DNA of 64,000 nt from Sorghum bicolor (GCF_000003195.3 NC_012871.2:19846658-19910657); one strand, 5' to 3'. Positions 1 through 11,772 are shown, numbered from the stretch's first letter. Notes: generated by a model from the sequence alone, not told the origin. Numbers and translations: made by a program.

Positions 1-1068
1 TATGTTGTATTGGGCTTTATTCTCCATTTCTCAAATCAAAACACCCACTCCCATCCGATGTGCACGCATCCACTCTCATGGCCCATCTGAAAGCCCCTAC
101 CTGATGGCCCAAGAAAGTAGGAAAGTGATCCGGTTCTTGCCCAATCCCACTTGGATTCCCTGTGATGGTTGCACGGCTCGTGACTGCGCTATGCTAGGGC
201 GGCTGGCGCTTACCCACCGGTGCCAAGTGCCCCTATATTGCATTGGGGTGTTGGCCAGCTGGGCAGGCCCTAGGGCTGGCCGTGACACCATGCACAACTG
301 CGTGAAGCCAAGGGCCATCGGCCGAGAACAACAATGAGCTGCCAACTATAGCAGGCGGTAGCACATAATTCCTAGTTACTAGCTGTTAGCATGGATGAAG
401 ACATGACGTGGTGAGGATCTTTCGTAGAATCGTAAATCCTATTGCCTTAATTTAGGATTATTTGTAGTATGACTATTACAACTTTTCAATTAATACTAGT
501 GTGTACATCCTTCTTGTATGTAGATCCTAGAGTACGCATAACAAATAAAAATTGATAAAGACAATAGGTTAAGCTTGCTAGGTATTATCCTAATATTTCT
601 TCTCAAAGCATCAGAGAGGAACCGTCTTCTACACTAAACCGTTTCTCATTAATATTCCTATGTTGTAATTTCCATTTATTCTATAGGTACCTTAGATTTG
701 AGCAATTTATACCTTTAGTTATCGGTGTCGTTATATACAGTCGTAGAATGGAAATTTTTTTCTTAGTAAATGGGAATACCCAACTTTTGAAATCCTGACT
801 GCCACTGTAGGCAAGTTGCAGATTGATCTAGGCAAGTTCATGGCTAGAAAGCCTATATGGAGCAGGTCTGCATGGCGCTTTGATTGCTTTAGTATTTATG
901 AACACTTGAAATTATGTCTGGGATTCTAATGTACTGATTTGGGAGTTCATGGCTAGAAAGCTTCTCTGGCTTGTCTGGAGTTCATGGCTAGAAAGCCTAT
1001 ATGGAGCAGGTCTGTATAGGATATCAGAGTTTGCTCAAAACATACTGATGTGGGAGTTTCTGTTTCAG
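1..1068. other. unassigned sequence with short direct repeats
   Basis: I see no recognisable coding region here. A 35-bp segment beginning GTTCATGGCTAGAAAGCC occurs at 836-870 and again at 980-1014, with a shorter copy at 945-960. The short copy runs into CTTCTCTGGCTT, which resembles the HIRA-like exon at 1112-1130. The stretch therefore looks locally rearranged. If the HIRA-like locus continues upstream, this is intron sequence. Confidence 0.4.
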
Positions 1069-1761
1069 GGTTACAGATGATGGTTTGCATACACGTGCCC
1101 ATTTAGAGTCCCAGTTGGCAGCTTCTCTGGCTTTGAAGTCGCCAATGACTTCTATCCTATACATCCGGTTTCTGGCAAGGTTAGTTATGTGGGGACTCAG
1201 CTGTGCCTGTTGAACTGACCGACAAAATATGCCAATATCTTTGTCAGATGGAAATTAGTTGGTGATAAATTACTTGCACATTTATTTTATTTTATTTTAT
1301 TTTATTTTATTTTATTTTATTTTTCTTGTTTATATGCAGAGAAGCAGACGAATCTCCGATGGGCATGCTTGGATCTGCATCATCTACGGAACCCAAAAAT
1401 CCATCGTGGATCCTGATGTTCTCTTAAGTCTCTCTTTCCCTCACCATGTGCATACTAGACCCATCCTCTTTCTAGATAACCATGGGGGTTCATGAACCGT
1501 AAATAGATGACACTCCAGTTCTCATGTTCTCCAGTTTGTAAAATAATTGATGGCAACTTTACAGGGGATGAAGAAGCACAAACTTCTCAGGGAAGACATA
1601 CTTCCATCGATGGCATCATACCCTAAAGTCTAGCGGCTGCTCAACGAGTTTATGGACCTCCTATCAGAGTATGAAGCTGCTAAGAGCAACCAGCGCCAGA
1701 AGTCAATGACGACAGGTCACCTCGTAGCGGCCCCAGTTGCTGGTGACTTACTGACCTCTCG
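1069..1761 (+). pseudogene. HIRA: HIRA histone chaperone C-terminal fragment (decayed)
   Basis: Three exon-like blocks match my memory of the C-terminal Hira domain of plant HIRA, the H3.3 chaperone. Block 1 (1069-1179) has good splice edges (TTTCAG before, GTTAGT after) and reads [19 protein letters not shown]. Block 2 (1340 to about 1423) follows TATGCAG and contains GSASSTEPKNPSW. Block 3 (1565-1761) follows TTTACAG, contains MKKHKLLREDILPSMAS and RLLNEFMDLLSEYEAA, and ends at GTAAGT. Lesions: about ten expected codons are missing after EADES in block 2; a one-base loss after PSW breaks the frame; the donor of block 2 is lost; block 3 has an in-frame TAG where Gln is expected. The upstream WD40 part lies outside the window or is absent. 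It could be the rotten end of a HIRA gene or a captured duplicate. Confidence 0.68.
1279..1325. repeat. (TTTTA)n microsatellite
   Basis: About nine tandem TTTTA units. They lie in the presumed intron between blocks 1 and 2 of the HIRA-like fragment, just before its acceptor. Confidence 0.9.
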
Positions 1762-2269
1762 GTAAGTACGATAGGATAGCAGTTTTGATAAGTTCTCATA
1801 TGAACCAATCAATTAGTTGTGCTTGTAACTGGTAGATTGTTTAGCGAGGGAGGCGACCCCAGGCAAACACTGATTTTGAACCCGTTAGCTGCAAGTAACA
1901 GTAGAAAAAAGGCTGAGATCGCCTGGTGATTATTGTGTAACAGTTAAAAAAATGTAGAATGCCGGATAAACTCATGCCCTTTTTGTTTTCCCAAGGATTG
2001 TTGGTTAAATATGCAGTGCTGGCCCATTGACCGCGTGTATTTTGGCGAAAACTTTCGTCGTCATAACTCGATCAGGTTTACATTGTTCCAAGAAAAACTG
2101 ACACTGACATTTTTTTAGAGGAACAGCAACATGATCATTTCAGTAAGCATAATCGGGCGGGCAGAGCATAAACATCTGGTTAGCTTTAATTTGAGTGATC
2201 CTTTAGATAGAGCAGCTTTTATATGTGTAAACAGAATCTCAAAAAGGTTGGAAGTGATCGATCAAACGA
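1762..2269. other. intergenic / 3' flank of the GDSL gene
   Basis: I see no ORF with recognisable content. This covers the sequence after the HIRA-like fragment and the 3' UTR side of the minus-strand GDSL gene. No clear poly(A) signal could be chosen. Confidence 0.5.
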
Positions 2270-5200
2270 TCAACTGGAGAGTAGGAACTCGCGGATCTTG
2301 GGCCTGAATGTCTCGGCGACTGCGGCCCAGGCGGCCTGCGTGGGGTGGACGTTGTCCCAGTAGAAGTGTTTGCTGGGGTCGTCGCACAGCGCGTACTGCC
2401 TCCTCCCGTCGTCGTCCTGCTGGCCGCAGTATCCGCCGGCGGCGGTCTCGCAGCACGGGCGCCTCGGCTCAGCGAACCTGCTTGCCGCCGCTGGCGCGTC
2501 GGCGAAAGCCGCGAAGGGCGCGTTGAGGTCGAGGAGGAGGAAGGTGCGGTTGGCCGGGTCGAGCGCGGCGAGCACGGACTGGAGCGCCGCGTTGTGCTGC
2601 GCGGCTCCCGCGTTGGCCAGCGGGTCGCAGCCGCTGTAGTTGAGCGCCTGGGTGAAGAGCGGCGTGCACCCCAGCGGGTGCAGGTTGGTGACCACCACCC
2701 TGCGCATCCCGACGTCGTCGCGCAGCCGCCGGAGCTGCTCCCCGAGCTCGCGCACCACCGTCGGGATGTACGCGATCGCGGCCTGCGTACGTGCCAGTGC
2801 AAGTGCCAACTTCAGATATCAGATGGTAATTGTTGTTTGTATAGTATGTAGTAGCTCACGTACGCTTGTGCTGTTGTCCTTGTCGGCGGCGTAGGAGTAA
2901 TCGTTGCCGGAGACGACGACGAGCGCCACCCCGTTGCCGTGGGCTGCTGCCGCCACAGGGTGCTGCTGCTGCGCCTGGAACAGGTCGATCTGCGCGCTGA
3001 TATTGCGCTGGAAGTTGCCGGTGTCAAGGACGCCCGCGCCGCCAACGGCGAAGTTCATGCCGCGCGCCAACAGCCTGCGGGCAGCGCCCCGGCGCAGCTT
3101 GTACGCCACCGGCGTTGGCATTCTCATGGCCGAAGCTGCATGCCGCATGGTTCCAATTCCAATTTCCAAGCAGCAAACGGACACAAAGTTAGTAGCTAGC
3201 ACTTGACTAGTAGCAGGGGAAAAAATAAAAAAAAAACCTTTACCACTCTAGTATATAGTATAAAATCATAAATAGTACAACTTTTACTAGGACACTAGAG
3301 GATTTGAGATGCACGCGTGCATGTGCTGGGTGTTTAACTAGTGAGTAATGACACCGTGTAGCATGCCATTAGCCGCAGATGTAGATTCAAATTAGCCATT
3401 TATACTACATATTATAGCAGTGTGACTGTGATCATCAGCGGAGATCGTGCAAGAAGATCGAATTCACTAGCAGCTTTACTTTAATTTGCGCACCGTGCAA
3501 TAATAATAAGCATATATGTATATATGCATATATACGCGGAAAATAAATACCAATGCATGTAGTTTGCTCTTGTAGGAAGGAATGCCATGCTGCCACTGCA
3601 TGTTATCTGTTTCCCTCTTTTTGTTTAGGACTAGGACAGTAGCAGTATATTGCTCTTGATGGTGACGCACCACCACCTTGCTAGTAAGCTAGATATGCAA
3701 AATATTTGATGATCACTTTATGCCGAGCAGAAAAGCCTGTCGGGTTGAGAAATATGTTTTGGACGCATCTTGACTACGCAACACAAGACATATATATAGC
3801 GGTCCAGTACATAGCTAGCCGTCCTCTAGACCACATATAATACATATTATACGGCTGTAATAATTCAGAAATATGTGGTGCTGCCACCTCTCTGATTCTG
3901 ATATCTACAATTGAGTTAATACCGTAAACATGTCATCTGCCAGCCAAGTAAAATTGAAATATGTAGCTGATGGATCATTCGCACGCAAAAAAGAAAAAAG
4001 AAAACTCTGATCGATCGATCGACGGGGGGCATACAGATATATTCTGAGAATCTGAGATACGGTACTGGAGGCAAGTCGATCAGTACGTACCACTACCACA
4101 CTAGCTAGCACGTTGCAGGGCATGGCGCGCGGCGCATGTGCACTCCACGTCTCTACCACGACCACCCATGCATCGTTTAGGCACGCACCAGAGCATGCAC
4201 AAAAACCAAAAGAGAACCCATCCAGATGGATGATGCTATATGTATTTCTCTCCTCACAGACGGCCTGAATTTGGTCAAAATGAATCGTCATGACACAGAC
4301 ACGTCGGTGCATGTGTTCTGGACTTCTGGTGGTACTGCTGTGTGTGTGTGGTACTGCAGGCGCGCAGGATGGCGGACAGACGGTGTGGATGTCCTACGGC
4401 AGATTTTAGTCAATTTTGTGAGGCTATCTGCAACTTTATTTGGGCCTTGTTTAGTTCCTGAAAAATTTTGCAAAATTTTTCAAATTTCCGTCACATCGAA
4501 TCTTTAAATGTATGCATGGAGTATTAATTATAGAAGAAAATAAAAACTAATTACACAGTTTGGTCGGAATTGACGAGACGAATCTTTTGAGCTCTTAGTT
4601 AGTATATAATTGGACAATATTTGTCAAATACAAACGAAAGTGCTACAATTCTTATTTTATAAAAAAAATTTAGAAGTAAACAAGGCCTTGGAAGTTTGCA
4701 GGCACTAGACCATGCAATGGAGACGTACTGTGCGTGCCAAATTCTCTGCAACCAGAACCAACTGCATTGTCGGCTTCCCCGCTGTATCGTCATCACTCAC
4801 CAGTGTACTATGTGATGTGATTTTGTGAGGCCAGCAGCGGCAGCAGCCAGGGGGAATTAAGCTAATCACGCCCATGAATAATGCGAGGTGTCACGCTCCC
4901 GATCGTCCTCTATCTACACCATTAATGGGGCATTGCATTGGGCGCAGGCCAACCCATATCCCATGATGTGCATATATAATTCGATCGGTTATTACCAACT
5001 GAACTGAAACTGAATCGTTGCAGCAGGCAGGCAGTTGGATCAGGTTCAGATGGGAACGGGAAGGAATGAATTGGGACGTACAGACGTACAGTACCTATGA
5101 AGTCGGTGAGGACGCGGCCGTCGGAGAAGCGGCCGGTGGGGCGTCCTGGGAAGGTGGCGCCGTAGGGGTCGTACCACGCGTGCGTCAGCTCCCGCCCGAG

Positions 5201-5563
5201 GTCGCCGAGGTTCCCGGTGTCCGCGTACGAGTCACCAAACACCCACAGCTGCTGCTGCTGGGCCGTTGTTGGCGATGGCGAAGCAAACGACCCGTTGCTG
5301 CCGCCGCCGACGCCGCTGCCGATGCTAGTATCATCAGTACTATGATCGCCGGCGGCCCTGTGACTGTGCTTGCGCGCTGCCTCTGCAGCCGGCGTCATCA
5401 GCAGCACCGTAAGCACCAGCAGACCTTCACAGGAACAGGATTGGGGGTGTGAAAGTGCAATAATCGAATGAATCAGATGGGAAGTAACAGTAAGAGAGAG
5501 ATGTAGCTAGCTAGGATAAGCAGCCTTACATAGAAGGATAAGCAGCGTCGGTGGGAGACCCAT
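2270..5563 (-). CDS. GDSL esterase/lipase, secreted, four exons
   Basis: This is a serine hydrolase of the plant GDSL (SGNH) family, acting on ester substrates and probably secreted. Exons (minus): 5563-5530, 5424-5095, 3135-2864, 2782-2270, giving 382 codons, normal for the family. All introns are GT-AG (105, 1959 and 81 bp). The start at 5563 lies on a 34-nt mini-exon. Joined to exon 2 it gives a hydrophobic signal peptide ending near PAAEAA. Family blocks seen: FGDSYADTGN (catalytic Ser, exon 2), GMNFAVGGAGVLDTG (oxyanion Gly) and VVVSGNDYSY (block III Asn, exon 3), NLHPLGCTP, and DNVHPTQAAW (catalytic Asp and His, exon 4). No stop or frameshift is seen, so the gene looks functional. Exon 3-4 junction alternatives exist a few codons upstream (2809 region), but the 2782 acceptor gives the expected family sequence. 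Substrate is unknown. Confidence 0.9.
4443..4687. mobile_element. MITE with GGCCTTGTTTAG ends, in GDSL intron 2
   Basis: This 245-bp element starts GGCCTTGTTTAGTTCC and ends AAACAAGGCC, so the termini are inverted. It is flanked by TTG on both sides (4440-4442 and 4688-4690), a likely 3-bp target duplication. The same family recurs at 9326-9405 and 15692-16164. It is a short non-autonomous DNA transposon. The superfamily cannot be fixed from this window; a 3-bp duplication would fit PIF/Harbinger. Confidence 0.8.
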
Positions 5564-5999
5564 CGGCGGCGGATCGTCTTTGCTCTCGCGCGCTCCGGCC
5601 GCTACGTACCTAAAGGGATGGCCTCCACTGCCTCAGTGCCTCTCCGCGGGGATGGGCGATGATGCTCCCATGTAAGAGTATATATATATATATCGTGAGG
5701 AGCCTGCGTCTTGATCGCCTCCCTCTGTCCCTGACTAGCTATCTTCTGATCTGGGTGACAGCCGGCAGGGCTGCGCTGCGCGTGTGGCAGCACATGCACA
5801 CACCTCACCACACAAACTCCTTTTGCCAACTCCTTCCCTCGGTTAACACTGAGACTGCGTGCCGATCATACGTACTCTCAAAATATAGACCATATATATG
5901 GTATAGCTTAATTATAGCATATACTCGAGGAGTCAAGTTGTTTTTAAGTCTGACCAAATCTATATATAAATATAGTACTAGCATTTATGATATTAAATA
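5564..5999. other. GDSL gene promoter region and intergenic sequence
   Basis: Apart from the TA run I see no convincing elements. No ORF here has recognisable content. Confidence 0.4.
5681..5693 (-). promoter_or_regulatory. TATA-like AT run upstream of the GDSL gene
   Basis: An alternating TA run lies about 120 bp upstream of the chosen ATG (5563) on the minus strand. It is the best TATA candidate. It is also a simple repeat, so the call rests on position only. Confidence 0.4.
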
Positions 6000-6481
6000 A
6001 ACATTATAGATTCCTTTGCTAATAAAGACATTGACAAAGAATCCTTTGCCACCTGCCAACAAAGGCAGTCGGCAAAGAATTTTTGTTTTGAAAATTTTTT
6101 TAAAAAAAATTAAAAAAGCCTTTGCCACCTGCCAATAAAGACAGTCGGCAAAGAAATTCTGTTATAAAGAAAATAAGAAAAGCCTTTGCCGACTTTGCCG
6201 ACTGCCGCGTGGCAGTCGGCAAACGGGATGCGCTCCGTCATCTCACAACGGCGTACGTTCCCTTTGCCGACTGCCATACTGGCAGGTGGCAAAGGCTTTT
6301 CCGACTGCTTTCCTCTTGGCAAGTGGCAAAGGTTTCTTTGCCGACAAATTCTTTGCCACGTGTTCTTTGCCGTTCTTTGCCGACTGCCACGTGTAAAGCA
6401 GTCGGCAAAGCCTTTGCCACCTGTTTTAGGGCCTTTGCCAACTGCTTTTGGTAGTCGGCAAAGAAGGGAATTCCAGTAGTG
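6000..6481. mobile_element. CACTA transposon end, small non-autonomous or truncated
   Basis: On the minus strand the right edge begins CACTACTGGAATTCCCTTC at 6481, a standard grass CACTA terminus. The interior is packed with direct and inverted copies of TTTGCCGACTGCC and TTTGCCACCTGCC, the subterminal transposase-binding type of repeat. I find no matching CACTA terminus on the left; the repeats fade out near 6000. No transposase is present. Confidence 0.8.
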
Positions 6482-7170
6482 TTAATTATGAAATACTATA
6501 TACCTGTTTGGAGTAACAATAATTATATTTTAATATAAAACTAATCAATCTTAAATAAATTTGACTAAATCTAAACTTAAAATTACATTCTTTAGGAAAA
6601 AGGTTGGGTTCGTTTGATGGAGAATCTTGATCGGCTCTTGAAGCTGCTCCAATATCTACATAGCCAAATGGGGTCTGCTCCGCCACCGGCTCCGTCCTAG
6701 CAAACACTTGCTTGATGGGCGAGCGGCAACAATAGAGAGGAATCCTAGGTGATGGAGTGGAGGAAGCAGCAGACGGCGAGGGAGGAGCCTATGGCGGCGT
6801 CACTTTGCGAGCCAAGCCTTGTCGGTAGAGCGCGTATACAATGGAGACGGCGAAGAGCGTGAGGATGTCATAGGGGTAGAGGTGCGAGGAGATGAGGGCA
6901 AAGATGTCCTCGGGATAAAGTCGACACCATCCTCAAATGACATATCGAGCTCATTAAAGGGCATCGATCACCGAGATTGGGATAGGAGGGGGTGTGGAAG
7001 GCACTAGAAGGGTGGGAAAAAAGAACTAAGGGAGACAAAATAAAAAATAGAAGGGAGAGAGAGGGAGAGAAGAAAAGAGTATTATGAGCATTTTGCTCTT
7101 TTGAACAACTATTACAAACTGGTTTATGAAACATTTTCTAATCAGAGAAGTTAGAGCCAAAAATTAAAGA
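6482..7170. other. intergenic, nothing recognised
   Basis: Short ORFs here have no recognisable domains. A purine-rich, low-complexity segment spans about 7020-7075. Confidence 0.4.
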
Positions 7171-7484
7171 TACTCACTCTATTCCAAATTATAAAACTTT
7201 TTAACCTTTCTAGATACATATCTTTTAGTATGCACTTAGATATATGGGGGATGTTTGGATCCCACAGCTAAGGATTAGCCCATGTTTTTGGATGCCAATT
7301 AGAACGCCTAAATGAGCTAATTTGTGGTTAGAGTTCCATTAGCCTTCTTAGCTAATAATTAGCTCATGTTTAATTAATTTTTACAAGATGAGCTATTTTT
7401 TAGCTTAGACCCAAACAAGCTTATATGGTAAAAACAATATATTAAAAAAATCAAAAATATTTTATAATTTGGAACGAAGGGAAC
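7171..7484. mobile_element. Stowaway-like MITE carrying a second MITE
   Basis: The left end CTCACTCTATTCCAAATTAT and the right end, read in reverse as GTTCCCTTCGTTCCAAATTA, form an inverted pair typical of Tc1/mariner Stowaway elements of grasses. The interior is split by a second element at about 7251-7420 with ends TGTTTGGATC and GACCCAAACA and copies of TTAGCTCAT inside. Confidence 0.65.
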
Positions 7485-9325
7485 ACTTGATTAGAGAAGT
7501 TCAGCACAGTACACTAGTGTAGTCCATTGGTCAACCGATTTGGCGCCATTTTCCTTTCCTTCCTTGCAGCCTGCCTGCCGGTGGCCGCCATGCATGTTAT
7601 GCAATTAATCCCCGGCCGTCTCGATTGCCCACGACTCGATGGCCAACTGCCACCAGGCACCAACCCTGGCCGGCTGTGGCCACTGCTGCATTAACAATAG
7701 CAACGCACCATTTCGTCAATCGAGCTCGCGTGCCCTGCAGTGCCACTGCGCCACTGCATCAGCAGCTAGCATTTCAACTTTTGCGTCGCTGGCTGCGCTG
7801 GCGCGCTGCCCCGTCGACCGTCGTCCATGCATGAACTGAGCTGACACACAGAGACGGCGCATCATCCACCTTCAGATGAAGTACATACAGTAACAGTAGT
7901 ATCTGTTTGGTTAACTCGTAGTCGTAGGATTAGTAGAATCATAGTAAACAATATCGGATGGATATCTAGTGGCAGAATCTTGGCTTTGAGGAATGCAAGT
8001 CAAGCATATACACTCGCTCAACACAGTCATAGTCGTACAGGCATGCAGCTAATAAAGCTGCAAGCAGCCGCTACTGCTAGCTTCAACAGCAAACGAACAA
8101 TATAGGCCATGCTCAAGCAGAACCTGTTCCCTGAATTTTTTTTAAAAACATAATAAAAATAAACAGGCGATACTAGTACTGAATCACGGAATGCATAAAC
8201 TGCTGTTAGAAAGAAAAGCGAGATCGTTGCATCTACAGTCAGAACACGCAGACAAAAAAGAATACAAGAGTCGTCAGAGCACCGATCATTCTTGTGCCAT
8301 TGCTCTTAATTACGTTCTGAGGGCATGCTACTTGATGTGTGCGTCATTCACTCTGCAATTTGTAACAGCTTCACGACATGGGACTATGGGAGACAATAAT
8401 GCCCCAGTCAGATTCAGCACTTGCCAAGAAAGAAACACGGCAAAGAAACACCAGTACTTTATACTACAGACCGTGCCTCGTGCCGGAGGTATGGCCAAAA
8501 TGTCGGGCCGCGGGCCGGGCCAACGGGTCACGGGCTGCATGACCAACTATAATACTACTAGCAACCATATGTATCCAGACTGCAAGTTCGTCTTTGTAGC
8601 GCATTCATACGTGCTTAAGAAGTTAAGGATACTATACGTGCCTGAATTGGCTTTATTTGTTGTTCATAAGGCTGTAACTTTTTGTTAGACCCATTCATGC
8701 ATGTGACTAGCCCTTAACAAGAGTACTAGCAGTACTACAACTACTATTACTACTACAATTAAGCAACGTGGTGGTTAGTTTGTTCTGTCTGATTGGCTAG
8801 TAATCTGGAGTAGAATCCTCTGGGGCTACCGTACCACTGCAGCGTGCAGGCGTGCCAAATTGGCAGAGAAATATACTCCTGCGCTGCAAAGGCCAAGGAA
8901 AACAAGCTTCCAAACTCTGCTGCTGCATCCTATCTCCTTGGCCACACGAATTTCTGATTTTTCTAGCAGCGGAATGTCGGCGCTGGCTAATTGTAATTGC
9001 TTACTGCTAGTGGCTATTGTAGCAGTATATAAACAAACATAAGGGTTGGGGAATCTTGGTGTAATGCTAAGCATAAGCACCTCCTGATTCCGGTCATCTA
9101 CAGTCGTAAAGCGAACTAAAGCTACTGCACCGTTCAGAATCTGTGACGATGTTTCTTTTGCCATCGCTCATTATGTTCGGATGCGGTGGTAACTTGTGTT
9201 GTTGTATGATCCACCTTTGCATCTCCTTTTGGCTTTCTACACTGCAATGCCTTGTGTTTGCACCTTGCATTGTTCTGTGGTGTGATGCTTCCAGCAAGCC
9301 AAGCGATGATGCTAAGGATGGGGAT
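7485..9325. other. intergenic, no gene recognised
   Basis: The longest open frame (8191-8688, +, 165 codons) has no domain, biased composition or splice context that supports coding. Nothing else was identified. Confidence 0.4.
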
Positions 9326-9405
9326 GGTCAAGACGAATCTTTTAACCCTAGTTAGTCTATAGTTGGACAATAATTGCCAAATACAAACGAAAGTACTACT
9401 GTAAC
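9326..9405. mobile_element. fragment of the GGCCTTGTTTAG MITE family
   Basis: The core of the family is present (GACGAATCTTTTAACCCTAG, then TTGGACAATAATTGCCAAAT and AAACGAAAGTACTAC), matching the interior of the 4443-4687 element. Both termini are absent. Confidence 0.7.
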
Positions 9406-11039
9406 TAAAACCAAAAAATTCATGAACTAAAGAAGACCCAGATTCTTGGCTGAGCTGACACAGAGTGCATCCCAACGACAAATGATAGGTGCCAAACATT
9501 GACATCACGCTCGCTCATGTGAATGAACGTACACAAACCCTACCCCTATTAGCATCTTTGAAGACTAGACCAACAAAAATCCTCGAGCTTGACGAAGTCA
9601 CCACAAAGTCGACAAGAACGTCGCCTACTACTGAAAGCACAACGTTGTTAAATCCTAAAATATCTGTTCCCACGGAGAGTCGAACTCAGACCTAATGTGC
9701 TATTGAGGCATGCATGCCCTTTTGCTATATTTATGTGAGCTTAGGGTGAGGGTTAGTCATATATTGGTTGTTGAGAGTGGTTAGATCAGCATATAAGAAC
9801 ATCTGCAAAAAATCTTTCTAAAATTTACTCTTTGAATTACCATTTAGAAAGTCATTTGAGTAAAAGTCGCTTTTTGTACCATTGTACCCTCCACTTTTTG
9901 TACGCACTCGTATCATAGTATAGCATTTCACAACCTTTACCACAAGCTTTTCGCAAAAACTAAGAGCTTAGAGGAACTCACCCTAGACGCCAAAACGAAG
10001 CCCCACATGGATCTTAGAGTGACCCTTCGCCTCGACCACGCAGAAGAAAGTAGGAACATATCCTCGTGTGAGTTTGACCTTAGAGCCAAGCTTAAAAAAT
10101 TGAACTCTTAGTCCTGCGTTCTTAGAACTAGAACCAAACATGCCTTTGGCATCTCCAATATCACTAGAGGGTTAATACAAGGAGAAAGAAGAACCACATC
10201 CAAAGGTCTTCCACAACAAAAAGTTGGCGGTACTCCAGGACAAAGTACAATCAAGTCCTAGGTGGATTTTGATTTTGTTGACCATATAATTAAAGGACTA
10301 ATGATTTTGCTAGATATTGACAGCATATTATTTATCATAGGCATATGAAACATTAATGGAGACCCGCCAACTCAAAAGGATAGCTTGGAACCTCAATGGG
10401 CTAGAGAAGATGCTCCTAATGGTCATTTTTCTACTTTAGTCACTCCCATCTGACCAACAACTCTCTTCTCTCCTCCATTGATGCTCCTAATCACTTTTGT
10501 CTAAAAGCTATGTGACCCTTTGAAGTGATAGGCTCCTAGAGAGAGGAAAAGGTAGAGAAGATAAGATCCACCCGACGAGTGCTTGGTGAAGCCCTAGCCG
10601 TCCACTGTGTTTGTTACTCTTGGATCTTGGACTCTTAGCCAGCTAGAGGTTGCCTAGGAGCTTCTAATTAGGTACCTTTGTGACTTGGAGAAAACCTCAA
10701 CCTCACTGCCTTAGTGGTGGGTTTGAGAAGAAGTGTGAGTTGAAAGAGACTCCATAGCCTCAATCAATTGCAATTGTGTATATGGTCTTCTGTTTCCCAA
10801 ACAATGAGAAGTCACCACCAGGGTTACTATTGTTACCAGTTTGCATTGGAACAGGCTGTGTACACGTGAATGATGTCAACACTCTACGAAGCAGTGAAGC
10901 ATTTTTTTCGAAAGCGTGCATTGGCACGTGTTGCTTTAAGGGAAAAGGGGAGTCTGAGTACAAGCACGTAAAGAACCATGGTGAGATGCCATGAGCTGAC
11001 GGCCAAACACACTAACACAGAGCACCGGCTTTAACGGTG
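9406..11039. other. intergenic, possible LTR remnant
   Basis: No ORF is recognised. The stretch 10530-10750 has the texture of a retrotransposon LTR tail, but I found no second copy, primer site or terminal dinucleotides, so this remains a guess. Confidence 0.25.
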
Positions 11040-11772
11040 GAGCTTAACCGGTATACTAAGGAAAAGAACTATTCCGCTCAAAGAGAGAGGGGGAGGGGGA
11101 CACTCTAGGAGATTAGGTGAACGAGCGGCGAGAGGAGCCGGTATCCTGCTGCCACCCACGATTCCATCTCTTCCTGGATGCGCGCTTTAGAAGCAAGGAG
11201 CAGGAACGGTAGGCGCCGTCGAACGTCCGCCGGTTGCGCTCCTTCTAGATCTCCCAGGTGACCAAAAGAACAATGGAGTCAAACGGCTTGCGCACATCGG
11301 CATGAATGACACTCCTTGTTTCCAGCCACCAATCCGCGAGTGTGCCTTCCGTACCCGGGGCATGTTGCTGAAGGTTCGCGATGCTCAGTAGGCGGAATCA
11401 TACCTCCCTACTGTAGACGCAAGCGAGGAGAAGGTGGTCGGAAGTCTCGTCCTGCTGTCCACAGAGTGAACATACCGCCGTCTGCTGTAGTCCATGGCGT
11501 GCCCTTCTAGCTGCTGTCCAAAGCCGTCCATGAAGAGCCAGCCAGAAGAACTTGACCTTGGGCGACGCCTTGGTCTGCCACAGCTCCTTGGCACCCAGAA
11601 GTGTGGTCGAGCCCACAAAGAAGGCGCGGTATGCAGAAGAGCTGGAGTACTGCCCATCAGAGGTCCATTTCCATGTGAACTTGTCGGCGACGCCTGGCGT
11701 GAGGGTCACCGCACGCAGCCCGTCGTCCACCTGATCTGCTATGTCCTGGAACCAGAAATGTCTCGCACCCAT
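11040..11772 (-). pseudogene. LINE retrotransposon 3' remnant (RT zinc-binding domain)
   Basis: The frame 11772-11398 encodes the C-terminal zinc-binding region found after LINE reverse transcriptase (zf-RVT type). Seen are FTWKWTSDGQYSSSSAYRA, then KASPKVKFFWLALHGRLWTA and the Cys/His cluster CSLCGQQDETSDHLLLACVY. After a frame change the usual downstream segment follows to about 11110, including FDSIVLLVTWEI and KERNRRTFDG, interrupted by a TAG. The endonuclease and RT core are missing, as expected of a 5'-truncated LINE. Sequence left of 11110 is probably its 3' UTR. Confidence 0.8.

Noticed and set aside
2239..2851. Several long overlapping open frames on both strands
   Set aside because: Shadow frames of the GC-rich last exon of the GDSL gene.
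6122..6479. ORFs with repeated FADC / LPTA motifs
   Set aside because: Translations of the CACTA subterminal repeats.
6000..6481. CRISPR-like array of short spaced repeats
   Set aside because: Units are imperfect, in both orientations and end at a CACTA terminus in a plant genome.
8191..8688. 165-codon ORF
   Set aside because: No domain, no splice or promoter context, composition like the surrounding non-coding DNA.
10530..10750. Possible Copia-type LTR
   Set aside because: No partner LTR, primer site or TG...CA ends found; kept only as a remark.
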